Assembly (NCBI GenBank): GCA_007126095.1 | Contig: SLBZ01000003.1 | Span: 1 to 64,000 of the forward strand | Source: Aquisalimonas sp. | GTDB lineage: Bacteria; Pseudomonadota; Gammaproteobacteria; Nitrococcales; Aquisalimonadaceae | DNA length: 64,000 nucleotides | Direction of reading: 5' to 3' | Shown here: piece after piece, positions 34,691-45,473 of the stretch | Layout: each line of letters starts with the position of its first letter | Numbering within the stretch: the stretch's first letter is position 1 | Notes under the pieces: generated by a model | Databases searched by the model: none | What the model was told of the DNA's origin: nothing | Seen by the model: only the letters and a program-made list of their open reading frames with translations | Made by a program: the position numbers and the translations under genes

Positions 34691-36724
34691 ATGAAGGTGG
34701 TTGAATCCTTCCCGGAAGGGGTGAAGGTGGTCGAGAACGTCTGGATCCCCATGCGCGATGGCGTGCACCTCGCCGCTCGCCTGTGGATGCCGGAGGACGC
34801 CGAACAAACCCCGGTGCCGGCCATTCTCGAGTACATGCCCTACCGCAAGCGCGATTTCACCCGCCTGCGCGACGAACCGCTGCACCACTACTTCGCCGGC
34901 CATGGCTACGTCGGCGTGCGCCTGGATGTGCGCGGAACCGGCGACTCGGAAGGTATTCTCCGCGACGAGTACCTGGAGCAGGAACAGGATGACGCCGTTG
35001 ACGCCATCGCCTGGCTCACCTGCCAGCCTTGGTGTGACGGCAGCGTCGGCATGATCGGGCTGTCCTGGAGCGGCTTCAACTCGCTGCAGGTGGCCGCGCG
35101 GCGGCCTCCGGCGCTAAAGGCGATCATTACCATGTGCTCCACCGATGACCGCTACGCCGACGACGCTCACTACAAGGGGGGCTGCCTGCTCAACGAGAAT
35201 TTTGTCTGGGGCTCCGCCTTCTTCTCCCTGAACGCGTGCCCACCCGACCCGTTGATCAGTGGCGATCGCTGGCGGGATCAGTGGCTGGAGCGGCTGCAGA
35301 AGAACCGGCTTTTCCCGGCACTGTGGATGCAGCACCCCCATCGCGACGACTACTGGAAGCACGGCTCCGTGTGCGAGGACTACGGCGCCATACAGTGTGC
35401 CGTCTACGCCGTGGGCGGATGGGCGGACGGCTACGCGAATGCCATCCCGCGGCTGATGAAGGGGCTGAGCGCACCGAAGAAAGCATTGATCGGACCCTGG
35501 CCGCACGCCTTCCCCCACGCCGCCGAGCCGGGGCCGCAGATCGGCTTCTTTCAGGAGGCGGTGCGCTGGTGGGACTACTGGCTCAAGGGGATTGATACGG
35601 GGATCATGGACGAGCCCATGGTGCGTGCCTGGATGGAGAGCTGGATTCAGCCCGCGCCCTATCACGCCGAGCGGCCCGGGCGCTGGGTGGCGGAGGATAC
35701 ATGGCCGTCGCCGCGTATCAGCGCGCGTCGCTGGTTCCTGAACGTGCTGTCTCTGGGCGACGCTGCCGCCGACGCGGACGCGGTGCGGGTCCGCGCCCCG
35801 CAGACCACGGGGCTGCGCGGCGGGGACTTCTACGGTTACGGCGCCGACGGCGACGCCCCCCTGGACCAGCGGGCCGACGACGGCAAGTCGCTGGTGTTCG
35901 ATTCCGATCCCCTGGCCGAGCCGGTGGAGATCCTCGGCGCGCCGGTGGTCACCCTCGACCTCGCCGCGGATAAGCCGGTGGCCTTCGTCATCGTACGCCT
36001 CAACGACGTGGCCCCGGACGGCGGTTCCAGCCGGGTGAGCTACGGTGTGCTCAATCTCACCCACCGCGACAGCCACGAGCACCCGGAGCCGCTGGTTCCC
36101 GGCGAGCGCTACCGCGTGCCCATCCGGTTGAACGACATCGGTTACTCGTTTGCGCCCGGCCACACCATCCGCGTGGCCGTGTCCACCACCTACTGGCCCA
36201 TGCTGTGGCCGGCGCCGGAGCCGGTGGAGCTGACCGTATTCACCGGTGCCAGCACCCTGGAGCTGCCAGTGCGCCCGCCGCGCGCCGAGGACGAGATGCT
36301 GCGCCCGTTCGACGCACCCGAACGCGGCCCGGTCTCCGACCATACGCCGCTGGAGTGGGCCCAGGCACAGCGGATGGTGGAGCTGGACCTGGCCACGGAC
36401 GAGACGGTCTACACCACCTTCGGCGACGGCGGCGATTTCGGTGGCGCCGCGCTGGCGCGCATCGAGGATATCGACCTCACCATCGGCTACACGATCCGCC
36501 GCACCTTCCGCATCGGCGAACACGATCCGCTGTCTGCTCGCGCCGAAGTGGAGCAGAAGACCATCCTGCGACGGGGCGCGTGGTCGGTGCGCATTGCGTG
36601 CCGGACCACGCTCACCGCAGACGCCTGCAGCTTCCGCGTGAAGGCGACCCAGGATGCGTTCGAATCGGGCGAGCGCATCTCCAGCCGCGAATGGGACGAG
36701 ACAATACCGCGCCGTTTGCTCTGA
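34691..36724 (+). CDS. CocE/NonD-family serine hydrolase (X-Pro dipeptidyl-peptidase S15-like)
   Basis: A 677-residue alpha/beta hydrolase with a C-terminal jelly-roll domain. The nucleophile is Ser125 in GLSWSG, and the oxyanion segment is EYMPYRKRD around residues 48-55. The C-terminal part (from about residue 390, DPLAEPVEILGAPVVTLDLA) is the family's beta-sandwich. There is no signal peptide. Members cleave esters or amides, including Xaa-Pro peptides and cephalosporin or cocaine esters. Pairing with an M20 peptidase suggests peptide turnover in the cytoplasm. Confidence 0.88.
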   Translation: MKVVESFPEGVKVVENVWIPMRDGVHLAARLWMPEDAEQTPVPAILEYMPYRKRDFTRLRDEPLHHYFAGHGYVGVRLDVRGTGDSEGILRDEYLEQEQDDAVDAIAWLTCQPWCDGSVGMIGLSWSGFNSLQVAARRPPALKAIITMCSTDDRYADDAHYKGGCLLNENFVWGSAFFSLNACPPDPLISGDRWRDQWLERLQKNRLFPALWMQHPHRDDYWKHGSVCEDYGAIQCAVYAVGGWADGYANAIPRLMKGLSAPKKALIGPWPHAFPHAAEPGPQIGFFQEAVRWWDYWLKGIDTGIMDEPMVRAWMESWIQPAPYHAERPGRWVAEDTWPSPRISARRWFLNVLSLGDAAADADAVRVRAPQTTGLRGGDFYGYGADGDAPLDQRADDGKSLVFDSDPLAEPVEILGAPVVTLDLAADKPVAFVIVRLNDVAPDGGSSRVSYGVLNLTHRDSHEHPEPLVPGERYRVPIRLNDIGYSFAPGHTIRVAVSTTYWPMLWPAPEPVELTVFTGASTLELPVRPPRAEDEMLRPFDAPERGPVSDHTPLEWAQAQRMVELDLATDETVYTTFGDGGDFGGAALARIEDIDLTIGYTIRRTFRIGEHDPLSARAEVEQKTILRRGAWSVRIACRTTLTADACSFRVKATQDAFESGERISSREWDETIPRRLL

Positions 36725-36765
36725 CCCCGGACATGCCGCGTCGTGCCGGGCCGGACCATCGCGCG

Positions 36766-37794
36766 CTACAGGCCGTAGCGGCGGCGTGCCGCCTCCAGGA
36801 TCATGCGCAGTAGATCGCCGTAGCTGTGGCCGCCCCAGCCGGCCATGATCGCCAGCTTGCCGTCGGGATTCCAGCTGGGGTTGAAGTTGGCGTCCAGCAG
36901 CCGGGGCACGCCGTCGGCGCCGGCGCGGAAGTCGATCCGCGCGTAGTCGCGGAGACCCAGGCGTTCGAATAGCCAGATGGCCTGCTCCACCATGGCCGCT
37001 TCCGTGCCGGCATCCAGCTCTGCGCGCCGGAACCGCAGTGCCTGCCAGTAGGGGGAGTCGGGGTCGCATTTGGAGCCGTAGGAGAGTATCGGCGGCAGGG
37101 ACGGATCCAGCCGGCTGTAGTCGATCTCCAGGAGCGGCAGCACGGTCAGGCCCGTGCCCGGGTTACCCACCAGGCCCAGGGTGTATTCCGTGCCGGTCAG
37201 GAAGTCCTGGATCAGCGCCCGTGGCCTGGGGGTGGTGGCCTCGCCCGCCAGATGGTGCAGGCACGCCAGGGCCTCGGCCGCGTCATGCACCACGGACCGC
37301 GGTGACACGCCCAGGCTGCCGCAGCCGTCGTTGGGCTTGATCATCGCCGGGTAGAGTGCCGGCAGCGCCAGCGGATCGGCATGCAGGTCCACCACCGTCT
37401 CGTTGGGCACCGGAATCCCGTGACTGGCGGCCAGCAGCCGCACCAGGGCCTTGTCGGCGCATACGGCCATGCTGCCCGACGGCGCGCCGGTGTACGGGAT
37501 CTCCAGCAGTTCCAGAAGTGCCGGCACGTTGGGTTCGTGGTGCAGCAGGTTGCGGTAACCGGTATCGCAGAAGTTGAGGGCCAGATCCGGCGGGACCCGC
37601 CGCAGCGTGTCCAGTAGCGCCGAGTGGTTGTTGAGTGCCACGGCGCTGTAGCCGTCCAGCGCATTCACCGTGGTGACGGCGGTCTCCGCGGCGACACGGT
37701 CCTCCTGGCTGAAACGGCCGTCCACACCGTAGCTGTAGGGCAGCTCCGGATCGCCGCTGAGAACGCCGACGGTCAGTGCGCGCGCTGCAGTCAT
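36766..37794 (-). CDS. D-alanine--D-alanine ligase-like ATP-grasp protein
   Basis: A 342-residue ATP-grasp enzyme resembling Ddl. It has the pre-ATP segment LNFCDTGYRNLLHHEPNVPA, a lysine strand (YPAMIKPNDGCGSLGVS) and the metal-binding end ARIDFRAGADGVPRLLDANFNP. Ddl proteins have a final NPGMT-type motif, here replaced by NFNPSWN, so this is unlikely to be the peptidoglycan enzyme and may join other substrates. Its start overlaps the stop of the transglutaminase-like gene by 4 bp. It is the last gene of the minus-strand run from 43691. Confidence 0.82.
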   Translation of the reverse strand: MTAARALTVGVLSGDPELPYSYGVDGRFSQEDRVAAETAVTTVNALDGYSAVALNNHSALLDTLRRVPPDLALNFCDTGYRNLLHHEPNVPALLELLEIPYTGAPSGSMAVCADKALVRLLAASHGIPVPNETVVDLHADPLALPALYPAMIKPNDGCGSLGVSPRSVVHDAAEALACLHHLAGEATTPRPRALIQDFLTGTEYTLGLVGNPGTGLTVLPLLEIDYSRLDPSLPPILSYGSKCDPDSPYWQALRFRRAELDAGTEAAMVEQAIWLFERLGLRDYARIDFRAGADGVPRLLDANFNPSWNPDGKLAIMAGWGGHSYGDLLRMILEAARRRYGL

Positions 37795-38687
37795 GGGCTG
37801 TCCTCGCTGTCGAGTCGTTGCACGTGCACCGCCACTTGGCTGCGCTGGCCCTGGCTGCCGCCGAAGATCACGCCCTTGAGTGGTGATACGTCGCCGTAGT
37901 CGCGCCCCCAGGCCGTGGTGATGTGCTGCTGCGCTGGCATGCGGTTGTTGGTGGGGTCGAAAGCGATCCAGCCCAGTGACGGATCATAGGCGGCGAACCA
38001 CGCGTGGGAGGCGTCGGCGCCGATCAGGCGGGCCCCGCCGCCCTCCGGGGCGGTCTCCACGTAACCCGAGACGTAGCGGGCGGCGATGCCCAGGCCGCGG
38101 AGGCAGGCGATGGCCAGGTGGGCGAAGTCCTGACAGACGCCGCGCCGTTCCCGGAAGACCCGCTCCAGCGGCGTGCTGATGGTGGTGGCCGCGGGGTCGT
38201 AGGCGAAATCCCCGTGTATCCGGCCCATGAGGTCATGGACCGCCTCGGGCAGGCGCCGGCTGGGGACGAACGATGTCCTGGCGTAGTCCGCCAGGGCCGG
38301 TCTCGTTTCCACCAGTGGCGAGTCCAGCAGGAACTCTCGCGCCCCCAGTGCCGCCGCCGAGGTGCCTCCTCGCGTTTCCGCCATGGCCTGCTCCCATGGC
38401 AGCCCCTGCTTGCCGGCAACCGGATCGGCCGGCACCTCCAGGGAGACGTCCGTGGTTGCCGTGACCGCGAGCTGGTCGTGGGGCCGTTGGATGGTGAAGT
38501 GGGTGACGTGGTTGCCGTAGTAGTCCACGCGCTCGGAGCTGTAGTCGGGCCGCGGCGCGATGGTGAGATCGTGGGCGAGAATCTGCTGGGTCGGCGTGGG
38601 CCGGGGCGCGAGATGTGTTTCGTTGTAGCTGCGGCTGATGGCCTGGGGGTAGTGGTACTCGGTACGGTGCGTGATCCGGTATCTCAT
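37791..38687 (-). CDS. Transglutaminase-like cysteine protein
   Basis: A 298-residue protein with an N-terminal beta domain (RYRITHRTEYHYPQAISRSY, typical of bacterial transglutaminase-like proteins) and a papain-like core. The catalytic triad is intact: Cys185 (RRGVCQDFAHLA), His228 (DASHAWFAAY) and Asp244 (IAFDPTNN). There is no signal peptide, so it is cytoplasmic. Members act as peptidases or transferases. It is coupled by 4-bp overlaps to genes on both sides. In known loci of this type such proteins accompany circularly permuted ATP-grasp and alpha-E proteins. Confidence 0.9.
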   Translation of the reverse strand: MRYRITHRTEYHYPQAISRSYNETHLAPRPTPTQQILAHDLTIAPRPDYSSERVDYYGNHVTHFTIQRPHDQLAVTATTDVSLEVPADPVAGKQGLPWEQAMAETRGGTSAAALGAREFLLDSPLVETRPALADYARTSFVPSRRLPEAVHDLMGRIHGDFAYDPAATTISTPLERVFRERRGVCQDFAHLAIACLRGLGIAARYVSGYVETAPEGGGARLIGADASHAWFAAYDPSLGWIAFDPTNNRMPAQQHITTAWGRDYGDVSPLKGVIFGGSQGQRSQVAVHVQRLDSEDSP

Positions 38688-41224
38688 GTCTGTTCACCCC
38701 CGCGGTCACCAACCGGGTCCAGCTGCCGCGGACCCTGTGGATCCGTGAAGTAAGCGGCGGCCAGGGCACGCGCCGCCTGACCGAGCCGGTCCGCCGTCCG
38801 CCGGAGCAGGGAGTCCAGGGCATCGCGCCGCCCACCGTCTCCCGGAAGAAGGGCCTCGGGGTCACTCAGGCGCAGGCTGGTGCGGGCGTCCAGCACCGGA
38901 CGCTGATGGGCGCTCAGCCGGTCAGGTGCTCCGGCCGCCGGCAGCGAGGCGAGGCGGGACTCCAGGCGGGCGAGCTGAAAGCCCACCGCACGGGGATTGG
39001 TCTCGCTCGACAGCACCAGCTGCAGCACGGTCTCCGGCCGGGGTTGCCGGTGGTGTTCCCGGTGGTAGGCGTTGAGGCTCTCCAGGTGCTCGAGCACGGC
39101 ATCCAGCAGGCGCGGCTCGTCGGGTGTGTCCAGTGGTGTCACCATGACGGCGCGCAGGAACGCGCTGGTCAGCAGGCCGCGCTCGAGGCAGCGGCCCGTC
39201 TCCAGGAAGCTCCAGGAGCGGCTGTGCACCATGGTGTCCTCCTGCAGGCCCCGGAATGCCGCCAGCAGGGTGATGAGCTCGTCCAGGATCGCCGGGAGAT
39301 CGTCCACCGGTAACGGCGACGGCAGCTCCGCGAGACGGCGACGGATGGTGCCGATGACCCGCCAGGTGTCGGGCGCGAGCCGGTCGCGCACGGCGTGCGA
39401 GGCGGCCATCATGGCGTTGAAGTTGAACGCCACGGTGCCGGTCCGGCTGTCGTCCTGAAGCAGCGCCACCAGCGCGTCGTCAGCCGGGTCGCGCCGGAGC
39501 GTGTCACCGGCCTGTCCGCTGATCGCCGCCAGTCCGGCCAGGAGCTGCCGCAGCGGGGCTCCGGTTCCGGCGCCCACGTCGCTGGCCCGCAGCCGCAGGA
39601 TGATCCGCAGCAGGCGCAGGCTCTGTTCCGCACGTTCGGCGTAGCGCGCCATCCAGAACAGGTTCTCCGTGGCGGCGGGCGGCAGGGCCGCTGAGCGGTC
39701 GGTGGGCCCGTCTTCCGTGACCTCCGGTGTCAGCAGCGCCGCTTCGCGCACCGGCTCGGAGGCGATGACCCAGGTGTCCTTGGACAGTCCACCGGCCTGG
39801 TTGGACACGCTGGCGTCGTTCGGGTGGCCGGTGACCCGGGTGAGCCCACCGGGCATGACGGCGTAGCCGTCGGGGCGGCCTACAAGAAAGGTGCGCAGCA
39901 CCGCGAGCCGGGGCTCGAGGCCGGGCTCGCCGAGCGTGGGCACGGACGAGAAGCGGCCCTGCTCCTGGCCCACGTAGCGGTGGGGAGCCTGGCGGATGCG
40001 GGCGATGAGCGCATCGCGACCGGCGGCGTCCAGCGTGCCCGGGAACACCGCCGGTTCTCCGGCACGCCGGTCGATGGGCTTGATCACCAGGGTCTCAAGT
40101 CGCGCCAGCACCTGTTCGCATGACTCCGGATCGCCACACCACCACGTCGGCAGGCCGGGCAGCGCCAGCTCCTGTCCCAGCAGGTGCCGGGCAATGCCCG
40201 GCAGAAAGGCGTGCAGTGCGGGATTCTCCAGGATGCCGGCGCCGAGCGGGTTGGCGATGGCAACCCGACCCCGGCGGGCGACTTCGGTCAACCCGGGGAC
40301 GCCCAGCAGGGAGTCGGGCCGGAGCTCCAGGGCGTCGCAGTAGTCGTCGTCGAGGCGGCGAAGGATGACGTCCACCGGCTCCAGGCGGCCCATGGAGCGC
40401 AGCCAGACGCGGCCGTCGCGCACGGTGAGGTCGCCCCCTTCCACCAGGGTGTAGCCCAGGTAGCTGGCGAGGAACGCATGCTCGAAGTAGGTCTCGTTGA
40501 GCGGCCCGGGTGTGAGCACGACCACATGCGGGTCGTCCCGGTCGCGCCCGGGCGCCAGGCCGGACAGCGTGGCGCGCAGATTCTGGAAGAACAGCGCCAG
40601 CCGGTGCACGTGGGACTCCCGGAACAGGCTGGGCAGCGTCCGCGCCATGACGACCCGGTTCTCCAGCGCGTACCCGGCGCCGGAGGGCGACTGGGTGCGG
40701 TCGCCGATGACGCGCACCGTCCCGTCGGGGCCGCGGGCCAGATCGGCGGCGTACAGGGTCAGGGGGTGCGCCAGATCGGTGCGATAGGGATGGCAGGGGC
40801 GCAGAAAGCCGTCGTGCCCGTGAACCAGCTCCGCCGGCAGCAGGCCGCGGGTCAGCAGTTCCTGGTCGCCGTAGAGGTCCTGGAGGACGCGGTTGAGGAG
40901 CTCCGCACGCTGTTGCAAGCCGTGTTCCACCCTGCCCCATTCCGCGCTGTCGATGAGGACCGGTACCGGGTCCAGATCCCACGTGCGCTGCAGGCCGTGC
41001 GGGTCACCGTAGACGTTGTAGGTGACCCCCCGCTCGCGGAGGATGCGGCGCACCTGCTCCCGCCGTTGCCGGAGCGCGTCCGGGCCGAGTGCATCCAGGG
41101 CATCCGCCAGGTAGCGCCAGCTGCCGGTCACGCCGCCACCCGCGTCGACCATCTCATCGTGGTGCCCCTGCAGGGGGCGGTAACCGGACAGAAGCGTGGA
41201 GGATGGTGTTGCAGACATGGGCAT
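38684..41224 (-). CDS. Circularly permuted ATP-grasp / alpha-E fusion protein
   Basis: An 846-residue fusion. Residues about 1-490 form a circularly permuted type 2 ATP-grasp, matching the free copy at 42240-43691 segment by segment (YGDPHGLQRTWDLDPVPV, LTPGPLNETYFEHAFLA, DVILRRLDDDYCDALEL, LVIKPIDRR). Residues about 500-840 are an alpha-E helical domain (ENLFWMARYAERAEQSLRLL). The parts are encoded by separate genes in the rest of the operon, so both domains are present twice. The expected activity is ATP-dependent amide formation; the substrate is unknown. The stop overlaps the transglutaminase start by 4 bp. Confidence 0.9.
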   Translation of the reverse strand: MPMSATPSSTLLSGYRPLQGHHDEMVDAGGGVTGSWRYLADALDALGPDALRQRREQVRRILRERGVTYNVYGDPHGLQRTWDLDPVPVLIDSAEWGRVEHGLQQRAELLNRVLQDLYGDQELLTRGLLPAELVHGHDGFLRPCHPYRTDLAHPLTLYAADLARGPDGTVRVIGDRTQSPSGAGYALENRVVMARTLPSLFRESHVHRLALFFQNLRATLSGLAPGRDRDDPHVVVLTPGPLNETYFEHAFLASYLGYTLVEGGDLTVRDGRVWLRSMGRLEPVDVILRRLDDDYCDALELRPDSLLGVPGLTEVARRGRVAIANPLGAGILENPALHAFLPGIARHLLGQELALPGLPTWWCGDPESCEQVLARLETLVIKPIDRRAGEPAVFPGTLDAAGRDALIARIRQAPHRYVGQEQGRFSSVPTLGEPGLEPRLAVLRTFLVGRPDGYAVMPGGLTRVTGHPNDASVSNQAGGLSKDTWVIASEPVREAALLTPEVTEDGPTDRSAALPPAATENLFWMARYAERAEQSLRLLRIILRLRASDVGAGTGAPLRQLLAGLAAISGQAGDTLRRDPADDALVALLQDDSRTGTVAFNFNAMMAASHAVRDRLAPDTWRVIGTIRRRLAELPSPLPVDDLPAILDELITLLAAFRGLQEDTMVHSRSWSFLETGRCLERGLLTSAFLRAVMVTPLDTPDEPRLLDAVLEHLESLNAYHREHHRQPRPETVLQLVLSSETNPRAVGFQLARLESRLASLPAAGAPDRLSAHQRPVLDARTSLRLSDPEALLPGDGGRRDALDSLLRRTADRLGQAARALAAAYFTDPQGPRQLDPVGDRGGEQT

Positions 41225-41285
41225 GGTGGCCGTGCGGCGGTGATGCCGTCAGCATAACCCGGTTGGGGCGGGCCTGTGCTACCCG

Positions 41286-42236
41286 TCAGCCGTCCACGGG
41301 CACCGCGTCCGGGTCCAGATGGAACCAGGTGCTGGTGAGCTGTTCGTGGATCTCGCCGATGCCCGCCTGGAGCACGTCGATGTAGGCGTGCAGGTCATCC
41401 ATGCTCATGTCCCGTGGTTCGGCCTCGTTGATGCGCCGCTGCAGCCGGCCGACGCGGCGCAGGGTGGCCTCGTTGCGGGGCAGGGCCTGGATGCACGCCT
41501 CGGCGACCGTGATGTTGTGGTCCACGGAGCGGGGAAAGGGGGTGTCCTGCAGGAGAAAGCGCACCACGTCGTGGCTGACCACCCGCGGGTGCACGTGCTG
41601 ACGGTACATCTGGTAGGCGGACAGGGACTTCAGCACGTGGACCCAGAGCACGTTGGCGTACTCCTCCGGGATATCCTCCCGGGGCATGAGCACGGCCACG
41701 GCACTGTCGACGATGCGGGTAGTCATGTCCGCCCGCTCCAGGCTCTGGCCGAGTCGCACGAAATCGTACGCCGAGTCGTGGCTCATGGTGCCCGCCAGGG
41801 CCCCACTGATCTGCTGGCAGCGGAAGATCACCGTGTGCAGGAATTCGAATCGGTGACGCCTGGCCAGGGAGCGCTGGACGTGATCGCGCACGTACAGATA
41901 GAGGCGGTTCATGTCCTCCCACGCTTCCGTGGGCAGGAGCTCGCGGGTGGTGCGCACGTTCTCGCGGGCGGCGCGCACGGAGGTTAGCACCGAGCCGGGA
42001 TTGAACGTGTCGGCGAGCAGGAACTTCACCACGTTGCGCTCGTCGTAGTTCTTGTAATGACCGGCGAAGGCGTCGCGCGCACCGGTGATGTCCGCCAGTT
42101 CCTCCCAGCCGCCGCGCATGCTCACCGGCAGGTCCATGACCTCGTTGCTGTGGGCGCCCACCAGCCGCGCCATGCTCTCGGCGCGCTCCAGGTAGCGCCC
42201 CATCCAGTAAACCCGTTCCGCGACTCTCGACAGCAT
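41286..42236 (-). CDS. Alpha-E domain protein (DUF403)
   Basis: A 316-residue all-alpha protein starting MLSRVAERVYWMGRYLERAE, the typical alpha-E N-terminus. It is rich in charged helical segments and has no catalytic motif known to me. Alpha-E proteins nearly always occur with circularly permuted ATP-grasp and transglutaminase-like proteins. It starts 3 bp after the ATP-grasp gene stop, so the two are co-translated, and lies 61 bp before the fusion gene. Confidence 0.9.
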   Translation of the reverse strand: MLSRVAERVYWMGRYLERAESMARLVGAHSNEVMDLPVSMRGGWEELADITGARDAFAGHYKNYDERNVVKFLLADTFNPGSVLTSVRAARENVRTTRELLPTEAWEDMNRLYLYVRDHVQRSLARRHRFEFLHTVIFRCQQISGALAGTMSHDSAYDFVRLGQSLERADMTTRIVDSAVAVLMPREDIPEEYANVLWVHVLKSLSAYQMYRQHVHPRVVSHDVVRFLLQDTPFPRSVDHNITVAEACIQALPRNEATLRRVGRLQRRINEAEPRDMSMDDLHAYIDVLQAGIGEIHEQLTSTWFHLDPDAVPVDG

Positions 42237-42239
42237 GGC

Positions 42240-43691
42240 TCAGGCGTCTCCGTTATCCACGATCCAGGTGTCCTTGCTGCCGCCACCCTGGGAGGAGTTC
42301 ACCACGGTGGAACCCTTGCGCAGCGCCACGCGGGTCAGGCCGCCGGGGGTGACGTACATGTCGTCGCCCTGGAGGATGAATGGCCGCAGATCCACGTGCC
42401 GCGGCTCGACGCTGCCGTCCACCACCGTGGGCACCGTGGACAGGCGGATCAGCGGCTGTGCGATGTAGTTGCGCGGCTCGTTGCGGATCAGCCGTGCGAA
42501 GTGCTTGCGGTCCTTCTTGGTGGCCGTGGGCCCGATCAGCATGCCGTAGCCGCCGGACTCGTTGGCCGGTTTCACCACCAGCTCGTCCAGGTGGTCGAGC
42601 ACGTACTGCCGCTCGTCGTCCAGGTAGCAGCGATAGGTGGGCACGTTCGGCAGGATCGGCTCCTCGTTGAGATAGTAGCGGATGAAATCCGGCACGAAGG
42701 CATAGACCACCTTGTCATCGGCAACACCGGCCCCCGGCGCGTTGGCCAGGCCCACGTTGCCCTTGCGCCAGGCGCGCATGAGCCCGGGGACGCCCAGCAC
42801 GGAATCCTTGCGGAACGCTTCAGGGTCCAGGAACAGGTCATCGATGCGGCGGTAGATCACATCCACCCGCCGCGGTCCGTCGATGGTCCGCATGTAGACG
42901 CAGTCGTCGCTGCCCACCACCAGATCCGAACCTTCCACCACCTCGGCGCCCATGTGCTGGGCCAGGAACGAATGCTCGAAATAGGCGGAGTTGTAGATGC
43001 CCGGGGTCAGCACCACCACCTCGGGGTAGTCCATGGGCCGGGGCGACAGGGCCGCGAGCATGTCGAACAGTTTGGTAGGGTAATCGCCCACGGGCTGGAT
43101 GCTGGTGTTCTCGAACAGTTCGCCGAACACCCGCTTGGTGAGCACCCGGTTCTCCATCATGTAGGACACGCCGGAGGGCACCCGCAGGTTGTCCTCCAGC
43201 ACCATGAAACGGCCCTCATGGTCGCGGATCAGGTCCGAGCCGCAGATGTGGGCCCACACGTCCTGGGGCGGCCGCACGCCCACGCACTCCTTGCGGAAGT
43301 TCGCGGAATTGTCCAGCAGGGTGCGCGGGAACACGCCGTCGTGGATCACCGCCTGTTCGCCGTAGATATCGGCGATGAACAGGTTCAGCGCTTTCACCCG
43401 TTGCCGGAGCCCGGCGTCCACACTGCGCCATGTGGCGGCGTCGATGATCCGCGGGATGATGTCGTAGGGCCATGCGCGGTCGATGTTCTCGCCTTCGGAA
43501 TAGACGGTGAACGTGATGCCCATCTCCAGGATGGCCAGTTCCGCGGCGTGCTGGCGCTCGTGGATCTCGTCGGTGCTGAGGGAGTCGAGGTAGGTGAGGA
43601 GTTCCCGCGCGGGAGGCCGGACCTGGCCGCCGGAATCGATGAGTTCGTCGTGAAACCCGGGATTCTCGTACGCCTGCCAGTTGATGGCCAT
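42240..43691 (-). CDS. Circularly permuted type 2 ATP-grasp protein
   Basis: A 483-residue enzyme of the DUF404/DUF407 group. It has the conserved N-terminal region (TVYSEGENIDRAWPYDIIPR), a Glu/Asp-rich metal site (RRVDVIYRRIDDLFLDPEAF), the glycine loop NAPGAGVADDK and the lysine strand DELVVKPANESGGYGM. It is the first gene of the minus-strand set of five. It differs from the ATP-grasp part of the fusion at 38684-41224, so the two copies may bind different partners. Confidence 0.92.
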   Translation of the reverse strand: MAINWQAYENPGFHDELIDSGGQVRPPARELLTYLDSLSTDEIHERQHAAELAILEMGITFTVYSEGENIDRAWPYDIIPRIIDAATWRSVDAGLRQRVKALNLFIADIYGEQAVIHDGVFPRTLLDNSANFRKECVGVRPPQDVWAHICGSDLIRDHEGRFMVLEDNLRVPSGVSYMMENRVLTKRVFGELFENTSIQPVGDYPTKLFDMLAALSPRPMDYPEVVVLTPGIYNSAYFEHSFLAQHMGAEVVEGSDLVVGSDDCVYMRTIDGPRRVDVIYRRIDDLFLDPEAFRKDSVLGVPGLMRAWRKGNVGLANAPGAGVADDKVVYAFVPDFIRYYLNEEPILPNVPTYRCYLDDERQYVLDHLDELVVKPANESGGYGMLIGPTATKKDRKHFARLIRNEPRNYIAQPLIRLSTVPTVVDGSVEPRHVDLRPFILQGDDMYVTPGGLTRVALRKGSTVVNSSQGGGSKDTWIVDNGDA

Positions 43692-43801
43692 TCGCTCCCC
43701 CGGTGATCGCCTGTGGGTGGTTACCTGCGGATCCTACCCATTTGAGAGTACACGCGCCCGGTAAGGCCGCCAAGCCGTGCCCGCCGCCCCGAACCAGGCA
43801 G

Positions 43802-43832
43802 GGCGGGCCCCGGCCGATCGCCGGAGCCCGCC
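43802..43832 (-). other. GC-rich hairpin after the acyl-CoA ligase gene
   Basis: GGCGGGC pairs with GCCCGCC, enclosing a further imperfect CCGG-rich stem. It lies 7 bp beyond the ligase stop in the direction of transcription. No U-tract follows, so termination is uncertain. Confidence 0.45.
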
Positions 43833-43838
43833 ATTCGG

Positions 43839-45473
<1,635 letters not shown>

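Noticed and set aside
36766..37794. Housekeeping D-Ala-D-Ala ligase (Ddl)
   Set aside because: It lies in an amidoligase-type operon away from division and cell-wall genes, and its final metal-binding motif differs from the usual Ddl form, so I kept only a Ddl-like label.
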